The position numbers and the translations under genes are program-made. Positions 37,704 through 45,905 of a stretch of 64,000 nt of DNA are shown here, in pieces (position 1 is the stretch's first letter; every line of letters starts with the position of its first letter). Source of the stretch: Cyanobacteriota bacterium (GTDB taxonomy: Bacteria; Cyanobacteriota; Vampirovibrionia; Vampirovibrionales; Vampirovibrionaceae). The notes beneath the pieces are model-generated. The model did not search any database. It saw nothing but the letters and a program-made list of their open reading frames with translations, and was not told the origin of the DNA. The stretch spans positions 256,197 to 320,196 of the forward strand of contig JAIEMW010000001.1 in NCBI GenBank assembly GCA_019751815.1. The letters are read 5' to 3'.

Positions 37704-38045
37704 ATGGCAGTCATACATTCACAGGAACAGCATTTAGCAAGAAAAAAATCGGTGCTCGCAAGTCCCTTTAATAACCAGGCACTGTCTGTAGCCTCTTATT
37801 CTGCCACTGTAGAGGATATCCTGACTCCTGATGGAGATGTTTCTCAATCTATCACGCAAACTTGGACCGATCAGGCAATGAAATGCCATTTACTTCAGGG
37901 TAATTGCAACGAGTGCTCGATACCCAAAGGTGGGTACTCATTTACCTGTCAAATGGACAAAGTGGTGCCGGCGCTGTTTAAAGCCTTGGGCCCACCTGAG
38001 AGCGGTCGGCTGAAGAAGTTTAGTACCTACATGCACAATTATTGA
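37704..38045 (+). CDS. small four-Cys protein of unknown function
   Basis: A 113-residue protein. The first 55 residues are polar and disorder-like; the second half has four Cys in KCHLLQGNCNECSIPKG and YSFTCQM, then VVPALFKALGPPE. The C-x6-C-x2-C-x10-C spacing suggests a zinc knuckle or small Fe-S site. GAGGAGG lies 13 bases before the ATG, and a strong terminator follows the stop, so it is a single-gene unit. I do not recognise a named family. It stands just upstream of the PrkA cluster, but a link is only positional. Confidence 0.6.
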   Translation: MAVIHSQEQHLARKKSVLASPFNNQALSVASYSATVEDILTPDGDVSQSITQTWTDQAMKCHLLQGNCNECSIPKGGYSFTCQMDKVVPALFKALGPPESGRLKKFSTYMHNY

Positions 38046-38085
38046 TTTTCCCCTCATATCTTTTCCCCTCATATCATTGATACCT

Positions 38086-38111
38086 AACCGGAAGTTGCTT
38101 CCGGTTTTTTT
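38086..38111 (+). terminator. Rho-independent terminator
   Basis: Perfect nine-base stem AACCGGAAG / CTTCCGGTT with a three-base loop and a run of seven or more T. It ends the small four-Cys gene 40 bp after its stop. Confidence 0.9.
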
Positions 38112-38533
38112 ATGGGATCAAAAAAATAGATTGCCAGTAGTGACGTTTTGGTGTATTGTTATTCGGTCACTTTGTTGTGAGGGTTACATTCAAAGGAATT
38201 ACCGAGGGAATTATCTCAAAAAAATTGAGGGAACAGACACCGTCTAGTCTTGTTGTTACTGGTTTGACAATCTGGTTGAAAGACATTGATGTTATTTTCC
38301 CCTGTTGAGTGAGGTCCTTTGTAAGAAACAACTTTAACGTAGCGCTTGTTGCAAATTGTTCACAAAAGCCCTTCAGAGGTTCGCTTTTTTCTTATTATTA
38401 TCATAGTATTCTAACGAACCTTTGTGTGTGCAAAAAATCGACGTAAATTCGCGAAACAACTTAACTGTGTGTGACAAGTTTTTTGTGATGCTTCTCGAAA
38501 GACCAATTTAAAGGATATAAGGACTCGATTTTG
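38112..38533 (+). other. long untranslated leader before small unknown gene
   Basis: About 420 bp without a gene. It includes a long-range inverted repeat: AGGTTCG at 38377-38383 pairs with CGAACCT at 38415-38421, flanked by CACAAA (38361) and TTTGTG (38421), with a T-rich loop. GAGGGAA occurs twice near 38202 and 38228, and a TTGACA at 38264 could be a promoter -35. A structured 5' leader is possible; no known riboswitch class was recognised. Confidence 0.4.
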
Positions 38534-39013
38534 ATGAGATTGTCTCGACTCCCACAATTTGGAAGCCACGTATTGATCAATCGTGGAGATCTCGTCAGAA
38601 AATCCACTCAGGACTTGCCGGACGACGCCTCAGGGCAGCAGCGCTCAGAAGCGACAGACACCTTTACCCGAAGCGTTGAGAAACCTTTTGTTGATGCTGG
38701 CTGGACTGTCGTCACCTCGTCTCCTGTGTTTCCTGCGGATCACTTTTTGTATATGACAAAGCCGGAGAGACCCAAAAGCCGTTACGAAGATTCTCCTGTG
38801 CTGGATACACTGCACCAACAGGGTATTGGGCACGGTTACTCTCCAGAAGTGTTTGATACCCATAACCCGGAAACTACTCGCTCAGCGCTTTTCCCTGCCA
38901 GCGATAATCGGGTTTTATCGACAGAGGCTGCCCAAGAGGCTGCTTTGGCTATGAAGCCTTACTCCACATTGTCGCAATTTAAGCCACCTGAGCCTAAACG
39001 TCACCTGACTTAA
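38534..39013 (+). CDS. hypothetical protein upstream of the PrkA cluster
   Basis: A 159-residue hydrophilic protein without signal peptide, membrane helix or known motif. It starts MRLSRLPQFGSHVLINRG, in which PQFGS resembles the F-(A/G)-x tags of the five proteins encoded downstream. The rest is rich in Pro, Ser, Thr and charged residues and looks largely disordered. I choose the ATG at 38534; AAGG is about 13 bases upstream. Family unknown. A relation to the following PrkA system is suggested by position and the N-terminal motif only. Confidence 0.55.
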   Translation: MRLSRLPQFGSHVLINRGDLVRKSTQDLPDDASGQQRSEATDTFTRSVEKPFVDAGWTVVTSSPVFPADHFLYMTKPERPKSRYEDSPVLDTLHQQGIGHGYSPEVFDTHNPETTRSALFPASDNRVLSTEAAQEAALAMKPYSTLSQFKPPEPKRHLT

Positions 39014-39483
39014 GTTTTGGATATCTAGGTCTATTTCAGGTCCATTTATTGTCATGCGGCATTCCATCCTGTTAAATGCTTGCCACCCTAGTCTCTTGCG
39101 AACAAATATTACAAACGTCCTTTTTCTGATTGACAGACCTGCGCCTTTTATCTAATCTGTGACAAAAGTAATTCAAATCTGAATCGTGATTTTAACCGTT
39201 TCTCCTGTGTGATGTGTTGTTGTTCCTCTCCCAGCTCAAAATAGTCCTTTGTGTGTGTGGGACGTGTGATTTCGACAAAGAAAGCCAGCAGAAAGTAACT
39301 CGTATTATCGCTGTTGTTGTTATCGTGTGAATTGAATGGGATGTTTCCAGTGAGGGAAAATCAGTTCTTAAACTCAAATAGTAGTCTTCAGGGGGCTAAC
39401 ACCGCTTTCTTAGACAGGATTTTTGACGGATTCGTATTGTATTTGACAAGATTTATTTCGACCAAGTGGGAGGTAAGTTACTA
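39014..39483 (+). other. long leader region of the prkA operon
   Basis: About 470 bp between the hypothetical gene and the first prkA. No convincing gene is seen. It is unusually rich in TG steps (several GTGTG and TGTTGTTGTT runs). It should contain the operon promoter; TTGACA occurs shortly before the gene, too close to the start to be its -35. GGGAGGT at 39467 is the ribosome site for prkA. Confidence 0.45.
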
Positions 39484-42051
39484 ATGGCACCAGTAAATAT
39501 GAATGGTCAACGGCCATTGGGGCTCTTTAATAAAGTAACAGAGCCAATTCAGTTTGCCGCTTCGACACCAAGTAGTGATACAGAGTCAGCTTCTGGGGCT
39601 AAAACTAACTCAGCTGCTCCTTCTGCAGCACTGTCGAGAGTCTACTTTGCGTCATCTGTTGGATTAGAAGGCCCCCGCTTTGGCGGTGGTCATGCCGTTG
39701 GATCCGATGGCAGTGAGTCTGGAGGCAATGCCCCTGTTGACCCAACAATTTTGGCGTCCATTAGAAAGGCTCTTAAAGACGGTTTTGGCATTGACACTGG
39801 GGATACCGCTGCAGTCAAAAAAGCGTTTTCTCCCTCGGTGCTGGACTTTTCGAAAGACACCATCGGCTTTGCAGATTTTGTAGGTAAAGTGCTGGAAAAG
39901 CCTAACTTAGCCCGTAACCCGCTGCAGTATGAGTACGATATGATTACGTCTCGTGGTATCAGCAGCGTGAAGGAAGACGGTGAAAGTCTTCTTGAGTACC
40001 ACTTTTTCTCGAAGCCACAAGACGGTCGTCGGGCCATTGCTGGGGTTCGTGGGCCCATTGCATTGTACATGCAAACCCTGCATTCTGCTGCCAGTGGTGG
40101 AAATGCTGTTAAGCGTTTAACCTCTTTGGTGGGTCCAGCGGGTGCCGCTAAATCCACCATGATGACAGCTATTAAGCGCGGTCTCGAAAAATATTCTCAG
40201 TCAGAGCAAGGCGAGTTGATGACCTTTGCCTTTGATCTCCGGGGACTCCCCGAATCGTTCTTTGGCGGGGAGCCTAACTTGAAAGGGACAGAATTCTTCG
40301 TGTCTCCCACATTGGAAAACCCTTCCATTTTGATTCCAAAGCGCGATAAGTTTTATCAAGCTCTCAATGATAAGCGCCAAGCTCAAGCTAAAATTGATGG
40401 TAAACAACTCCCTTATGATTTACGTCCCTTTGGTGAGATGACGCCAGGGACCCAGCGTGTGTTTGACTTGCTCTTGAATCACTTTGATGGAGATATCACC
40501 CAAGTCTTGAACCGGGTCAAAATCAAAAAATATGATTTGAATGAAAAATCCGGTGTCGGTATTTCCACCTACGGTGGTACTGCTGATGAGAAGACCGCGG
40601 CTGTGGATGATATTACGGGTGCAATCAACCTATTGAAGTGGCTTAGAAGCGGTAAGGCCTCTGACCCTCTCGCCTTTGCATACGACGGAGCCCTCACTCG
40701 CGGGGTGATGTTCACCAACCTGGAAGAGTTGTACCGACTTCCCAACGATATTATGGATGCTCTGTTACGGGCTTGCGAAGAGAAAGAAGTCGCCGCCAAG
40801 GGACAACCCATGATTCCGGTCTACAACCACGTTGTTGGAACGTCCAACGTCCCCAACTGGGCGAAAGTCAAAAACGATCCGCTTTTGGAAGCGCTCAGAA
40901 GCCGTACCAACTTGATTTATGTTCCTTATAACACCCGAATTACAGATGAAGTTCCCATCTATAAGGAAGAGTATCAGCCTAAATTAACGAAACAAGGGAT
41001 TCATGTCTCCCCGCATACTTACTATGCGGCGGCAATGTGGGCTGTCATGACCCGTTTGAACCCCGATCCCAAGATGACACCACTCGAGAAAGCACGGCTG
41101 TATAACAGCGAGTGGATCAAAGGGATGAATGAGCCTGATGTGATTCAGATGAAGCGCGCCATTCGTGAAGAAGCTGCTCAAGACAGTAGCAAAATGGAAG
41201 GGTTGAAAGGGATGGGCCCTCGGGCTATCCAAAACGCCTTTGATGATGCGATGTCTGATGTCCGTGTGTACAACGCGGCCACAGGTCAAGGTAGCCGCAT
41301 TATTGACCCGATTTTGTTACTAGAAACCATTAAAAACCGTTTCTCTAAAGCAGATACCGTTGAAGCACTCACCAAAGAACAACGTGCCCAGTATATTGGG
41401 ATGATTGAAGATGTCAAAAAACACGTTGTGGGTTTGATTAAACGTGATGTCCGCGAAGCGATGACTGGTAGTACGGATGACAAGTTGCAGGTCCTGCAAC
41501 AATACATCACCAATGTGAATGCTTGGAATGCTGAGAATTCCTCTTCGGGTGGTGGTTGGTCATCTGGACGGGCTGGTCGCTTTGGAAAGCCTGGTTATGA
41601 CGAAAGCTTTATGCGTAGTGTAGAAGCCGCTGCTGGTGTTTCAGAATCTGCTGCCAAGGGCTACCGTAACGAATTTCTGGGTAAATTGGGCCGGATGATT
41701 AATGAAGGTATTCTTCCAAGTAACTTTGAGATAGATCCGAAGACCAATGCGCCCAAACAGGATCCTGAAGGTAAGCAGTTGCCTCCCAAAGTCGACTACA
41801 CAAAACTGTTGGAAGAAGACCGCGCGATCAGTAAAGCCATTGGTAAGTTGCTGGCTGAGAAAAATGGTTCAAAATCTCTGCCTTCCTTATCATCGACTGT
41901 TAAGAAAACGGCAGAACAAGAAGAACTGGTCACTTCTACCAAACGTCGTTTGATTAAAGAATTTGGTTACAACGAGACTTCTGCGGATTGGGCCTTGGAT
42001 ATTGCCCGAGCCGATAACGTGGAATACAAAAGCATTCCAGAAGTTGAGTAA
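39484..42051 (+). CDS. prkA: PrkA-family AAA+ serine kinase, paralogue 1
   Basis: An 855-residue PrkA. A 120-residue low-complexity N-terminal extension with IQFAAS, VYFASS and PRFGGG motifs precedes the conserved start (GFADFVGKVLEKPNLARNP). Walker A is GPAGAAKS at 217-224. Conserved PrkA blocks follow: VLNRVKIKKYDLNEKSGVG, ITGAINLLKWL, TRGVMFTNLEEL, VPYNTRITDEV. Then comes the C-terminal kinase-like domain (GMGPRAIQNAFDDA, DESFMRSVEAAAGVSESAAKGYRNE). Typical PrkA has about 640 residues. In E. coli (YeaG) and Bacillus the protein works with YeaH and SpoVR in stress or stationary-phase responses. GGGAGGT precedes the chosen ATG. Confidence 0.88.
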   Translation: MAPVNMNGQRPLGLFNKVTEPIQFAASTPSSDTESASGAKTNSAAPSAALSRVYFASSVGLEGPRFGGGHAVGSDGSESGGNAPVDPTILASIRKALKDGFGIDTGDTAAVKKAFSPSVLDFSKDTIGFADFVGKVLEKPNLARNPLQYEYDMITSRGISSVKEDGESLLEYHFFSKPQDGRRAIAGVRGPIALYMQTLHSAASGGNAVKRLTSLVGPAGAAKSTMMTAIKRGLEKYSQSEQGELMTFAFDLRGLPESFFGGEPNLKGTEFFVSPTLENPSILIPKRDKFYQALNDKRQAQAKIDGKQLPYDLRPFGEMTPGTQRVFDLLLNHFDGDITQVLNRVKIKKYDLNEKSGVGISTYGGTADEKTAAVDDITGAINLLKWLRSGKASDPLAFAYDGALTRGVMFTNLEELYRLPNDIMDALLRACEEKEVAAKGQPMIPVYNHVVGTSNVPNWAKVKNDPLLEALRSRTNLIYVPYNTRITDEVPIYKEEYQPKLTKQGIHVSPHTYYAAAMWAVMTRLNPDPKMTPLEKARLYNSEWIKGMNEPDVIQMKRAIREEAAQDSSKMEGLKGMGPRAIQNAFDDAMSDVRVYNAATGQGSRIIDPILLLETIKNRFSKADTVEALTKEQRAQYIGMIEDVKKHVVGLIKRDVREAMTGSTDDKLQVLQQYITNVNAWNAENSSSGGGWSSGRAGRFGKPGYDESFMRSVEAAAGVSESAAKGYRNEFLGKLGRMINEGILPSNFEIDPKTNAPKQDPEGKQLPPKVDYTKLLEEDRAISKAIGKLLAEKNGSKSLPSLSSTVKKTAEQEELVTSTKRRLIKEFGYNETSADWALDIARADNVEYKSIPEVE

Positions 42052-42204
42052 TTAATTTCGTGAGTTATCAAGGCCCGGCATTCGTTTTAGCCGATTTGAA
42101 TGTCTGTTACGAGCTGGGCCTTATTCCCTCCCTTTCACTCCTGAGTCACATTCAATTGAATCAATTACTTTTTAGATGAATTACATTTTGGAGTTCCTGC
42201 TTTT

Positions 42205-44454
42205 ATGACCCCAATGGCGGTATCGCCTTATAGTCAAATAGACCCCAGCGTTGTTCGGAAGAAGTCAGCTCAAAGCGCTTCTGTTGATGCGTCAGCTGTT
42301 CTGCAACCCACCCGCATTGCTGATGTCAAGGGCTTGAGTGCCAGTCACTTCGGACTGTTTTTCGCAGGCTCTGGCACACAGCCAACGACTGCAGAAACTC
42401 AATGGACCGCTGCTTCTCTGGCTGCTGCGCCTGCGGCTGCTTGGACTCCTCAGGGTGTTTTGGATGTCCCGCAAGAGCTGTGGACCCCAGAGCAAATATT
42501 GAGTTTGCCAGGGAAAGTGTGGACACAACAGCCCAGCCCCCCGATGGAAGACAAAGTCCGCCTGGTGGGACCCAATAGCTATCCAACCTATTACTATTGG
42601 CAAGAAAAAATCTTGGTGATGGCCAAAGAACTGGGACTGGATCCCTATCAAACCAATTTTTATGTCGCCTCGATGAATAAATTGGCCTCCATCATTGGCA
42701 GAGTGGGGATGCCGGCCGAAGTGCCTCACTGGTCTTTTGGGAAAGATTCTCTGAATCAATTTAACCGAGATCATTACGGGATGGGTCGGGTGTATGAGTT
42801 GGTGATTAACTCAGATCCTTGCTATGCCTATCTTTTGGAGAATAATAATGTCCCTGTCAATCAATTGGTGATTGCACACGTCTACGGGCATAATCACTTT
42901 TTCCGTCATAACCCCGCCTTTGCCGATACAAACCGGCAGATGCCTGAGCGGATGGTCCGCTTTTCGGAATATATTAATGGGCTGATGACCAATGGTCGCT
43001 CACCAGGACAAGAAGAAGTGGAGAAGTATCTCGATAAATTGTTCTCTCTGGAGCAATTTGTGGATCATTCGGTGAGCAAACCACGCGCATTAAACCCGGT
43101 TGAGCTCTCAGATCGTGCAAAAACAGAGAAGTTTAGTCTCCCAGATGATTTCGGAAAAAGACCCACCGGAAGTTTGCCTTCACATATGTCAGAGATGCTG
43201 GATCCCGAAGCGGATCAGGCCAAACGCCGTAGTGATGCAGAGCAGCAGTGGAAAGACGAAATGGGAAAAACCCCTCTGTGTCCAGATGATGATGTGTTGG
43301 CGTATGTGATTGAAAATTCACGGGCAATGCAGCCTTGGCAGCGGGATTTGGCTTCCAACTTCCGTGAGCGAATTTATTACTTCCAGCCGCAAAAGAAGAC
43401 CAAGATTATGAACGAAGGGTTTGCCACCATCGTCCATAAGACCCTGATTGAAGATCCCAGAATGGAGAACTTAGGCGCTACCCACGAACTGGCCTTGCTG
43501 AATGCAGGCGTGATGGCAGCTGGCCGAAGCTTTAACCCCTACTTGCTGGGTTACACCATCTTCAAAGAGATTAAAGACAAGTACGATAAAGGCCAGCACG
43601 GGCCGAAGTGGGAGTCCATTAAAGACCCTGTGGCAAAGGCCAACTATGATGACCACTCTATGAAAGGCTGGGAAAAGGTTCTGGAAGTAGTCCGTAACTG
43701 CCCCAGTGACGTGGAATTTTTACGTAATTATGTGACCAAAGATACCTTGGCGCAGTTGTACCGGATGGCGCCTGATCCCAAGCCAGATCCCGAAAATCCA
43801 GATGCTGAGCCCCCGCCAAAGCCCGTGATTAACGATGCGATGGTGGAAAAATATTCTGGTCGCTTAATCTCGATGCTGGTCAATGGGGGAGAACCGGTGA
43901 CCCGTGTTCTTGATGGGAACTACCGCGGTCGCGGTGAGCTGCTCCTAGAGCACACTCATGAGTTTGACCTGCACCCAGAAGATACTGCCCATGTGGGTGA
44001 AAATCTTCAAAATCTCTGGGGACAATCAGTTCACCTTAATTCCGCTTCTACCAAGCTAGCGGCTGGATTGTTCTCATTTATGTTGCGGGTGGCTGATACC
44101 TTTAAGGTGCCCCTTGCTGATGAATTAAAGTATGCCCTTAGCCAAGACAATGCAGGTGCGATTACTGACCCTGAGCTGAAGCCACAGTGGGATGAATTTT
44201 GGGATAGTTTTGACACGCAAGTGGGCAAGAAGAGTAATTTAACGCCGCAATTCAAGCAATTGCTCGATGTTTTTAGAGGAATGCGAAAAATGGGCTATAC
44301 CAAGGTGCCGGTGCGCTGGTCCTTTGTCCCCAAAGATAATGGCGAAGTCCGGGTGGAGCAATCTCTGCTGAACGCCCAAGGCGAACCCGTTATTCCGCTT
44401 GAAACCTACACCAAAATGATGTCTTCCCGAGAAGGGATTCCGCTGACAAAGTAA
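42205..44454 (+). CDS. SpoVR family protein
   Basis: A 749-residue SpoVR homologue, about 250 residues longer than usual. The first 130 residues are a poorly conserved extension with FFAGSG at 52-57. The SpoVR core begins near YYYWQEKILVMAKELGLDPY and includes YELVINSDPCYAYLLENN, VIAHVYGHNHFFRHN and KIMNEGFATIVHK. The role of SpoVR is not settled; in Bacillus it affects the spore cortex, and it is nearly always paired with PrkA and YeaH. A Pro-rich insert (DPKPDPENPDAEPPPKP) interrupts the C-terminal half. It is 153 bp after prkA and 26 bp before the yeaH-like gene. Confidence 0.88.
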   Translation: MTPMAVSPYSQIDPSVVRKKSAQSASVDASAVLQPTRIADVKGLSASHFGLFFAGSGTQPTTAETQWTAASLAAAPAAAWTPQGVLDVPQELWTPEQILSLPGKVWTQQPSPPMEDKVRLVGPNSYPTYYYWQEKILVMAKELGLDPYQTNFYVASMNKLASIIGRVGMPAEVPHWSFGKDSLNQFNRDHYGMGRVYELVINSDPCYAYLLENNNVPVNQLVIAHVYGHNHFFRHNPAFADTNRQMPERMVRFSEYINGLMTNGRSPGQEEVEKYLDKLFSLEQFVDHSVSKPRALNPVELSDRAKTEKFSLPDDFGKRPTGSLPSHMSEMLDPEADQAKRRSDAEQQWKDEMGKTPLCPDDDVLAYVIENSRAMQPWQRDLASNFRERIYYFQPQKKTKIMNEGFATIVHKTLIEDPRMENLGATHELALLNAGVMAAGRSFNPYLLGYTIFKEIKDKYDKGQHGPKWESIKDPVAKANYDDHSMKGWEKVLEVVRNCPSDVEFLRNYVTKDTLAQLYRMAPDPKPDPENPDAEPPPKPVINDAMVEKYSGRLISMLVNGGEPVTRVLDGNYRGRGELLLEHTHEFDLHPEDTAHVGENLQNLWGQSVHLNSASTKLAAGLFSFMLRVADTFKVPLADELKYALSQDNAGAITDPELKPQWDEFWDSFDTQVGKKSNLTPQFKQLLDVFRGMRKMGYTKVPVRWSFVPKDNGEVRVEQSLLNAQGEPVIPLETYTKMMSSREGIPLTK

Positions 44455-44480
44455 CTTTATAGAAAGTCTCATTTCACAGA

Positions 44481-45905
44481 ATGAATATTAATCCGTTTAA
44501 CCCAATAAAAAATGACCGCTCTCCAGGGGCCATCCAGCCTATGGGATCTGAGAGATCGCGCGTTCGTTTTGGTGAAGAGACACCTGAGCAGCCTGTTACA
44601 TTGCCTGGCGTTCCTGTTGGTGATCTCTTTCAGCCACTGAGCAAAAAAGGGCGTGATGGCTGGTCTGGGGTGTCGCCTTTGTTAGATTTACCGCCAGGTA
44701 GACCTGCGCGTTTAAGCCAAACTGTGGCTACAATGAGCTTGCCTCCGGGGATGAACGACCCCGATGCCAGACGCTTTATCGACATTATGCGCGGCAAAGC
44801 ACGGAAAGACTTGGGCAAATTTATCAATCCCAACAAAATGAAATTCCCTGATGCCAACGGCAAAACCGTTCAGGTGCCAATGCCCGATGTTCGGGTTCCT
44901 CGGCTTCGCCCTGCTGAAGATGATGATGGCGGGGCAGGCGAAGGTGATGGGCCTCCTGGTATGGGTAAACCGGGAACTGAAAAAGGCGAGCACGATCAAG
45001 AACAGTGGTCTCCTCCTATTAGCCGGAACCAAATCGCCCAAGATATCATAGAAGAGCTTAAACTGCCCAACTTGGAGCCAAAAGGTAGCCGTAACCTGGT
45101 TGCCACCAGTGAAAAGTGGACCTCAGTGAGTCCTCACGGACGAACACTGGTTTTGCGTGATACGTTAATACAAATTCTCAAGGCCACGTCCGCCAATCTG
45201 GGCCGGGCGTTTAATCCCGAAACCGATATGGATAAAATTGTGGTTCGCCCTCAAGACTTGCGTTTTAGAGCCCCACGACCGGATCAAAAGCCCACCAATA
45301 ATGCGGTCATTATCTATATCAAAGATATTTCGGGCTCCATTACCAGCGAAATGACTGAGGCTGCCAGAACGACCAATTTCTATTTGGAAACCGTCATTGG
45401 CAAACAGTTTGGCGAAAGCAATGCCCGGATTCGGGGCGAAGAATTTACTGATGAGATGTTTGGCGCCGGCACTACCCAAGAATTTATTCAGTTTGATACT
45501 GAGGCCGAAGTGGTGTCTCAGAAGAAGTTTTACGAGAGTACTTCAGGTGGGGGGACCAAAATCTCTTCTGGTCTGGAGGCTGCACGTAAGTTGATCGCTG
45601 AAAAATACCCGCCAGATGATTACAACATCTACATCTATATCTATAGCGACGGGGATAACTCTGGTTCAGACGATCAGACGTGTATCCAGATGATGAAAGA
45701 GATGGAACCCGATGTGAACGAGATTGGCTACATCAATCTCAACGGCAGATATGCTTCCGGTGGCTTTAAGCGCGCCATCGAAGACGCCTTTGGTGCCAAT
45801 CATCACAAAATGCGAACCAGTGCCGTTGATGAAAGCAATCCAAACATCCGTCAGGTGTTAATTGATATGTTGGGTGAACGGAAAGCCAAGGGGGCTTCCT
45901 CATGA
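44481..45905 (+). CDS. YeaH/YhbH (DUF444) von Willebrand-like protein
   Basis: A 474-residue DUF444 protein. The extension at the N-terminus carries VRFGEE at 28-33, a Gly/Asp-rich linker is near 146-170, and a von Willebrand A-like domain starts near 272 with a metal-site motif KDISGSI (Asp282). STSGGGTKISSGLEAARKLI and YIYIYSDGDNSGSDDQT are the other hallmark blocks of the family. YeaH-type proteins are partners of the PrkA kinase. The last four bases overlap the start of the second prkA (ATGA), so the two are coupled. Confidence 0.88.
   Translation: MNINPFNPIKNDRSPGAIQPMGSERSRVRFGEETPEQPVTLPGVPVGDLFQPLSKKGRDGWSGVSPLLDLPPGRPARLSQTVATMSLPPGMNDPDARRFIDIMRGKARKDLGKFINPNKMKFPDANGKTVQVPMPDVRVPRLRPAEDDDGGAGEGDGPPGMGKPGTEKGEHDQEQWSPPISRNQIAQDIIEELKLPNLEPKGSRNLVATSEKWTSVSPHGRTLVLRDTLIQILKATSANLGRAFNPETDMDKIVVRPQDLRFRAPRPDQKPTNNAVIIYIKDISGSITSEMTEAARTTNFYLETVIGKQFGESNARIRGEEFTDEMFGAGTTQEFIQFDTEAEVVSQKKFYESTSGGGTKISSGLEAARKLIAEKYPPDDYNIYIYIYSDGDNSGSDDQTCIQMMKEMEPDVNEIGYINLNGRYASGGFKRAIEDAFGANHHKMRTSAVDESNPNIRQVLIDMLGERKAKGASS

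Noticed and set aside
37448..37771. 107-codon frame before the four-Cys gene
   Set aside because: It overlaps that gene in another frame, includes simple repeats and lacks a ribosome site.
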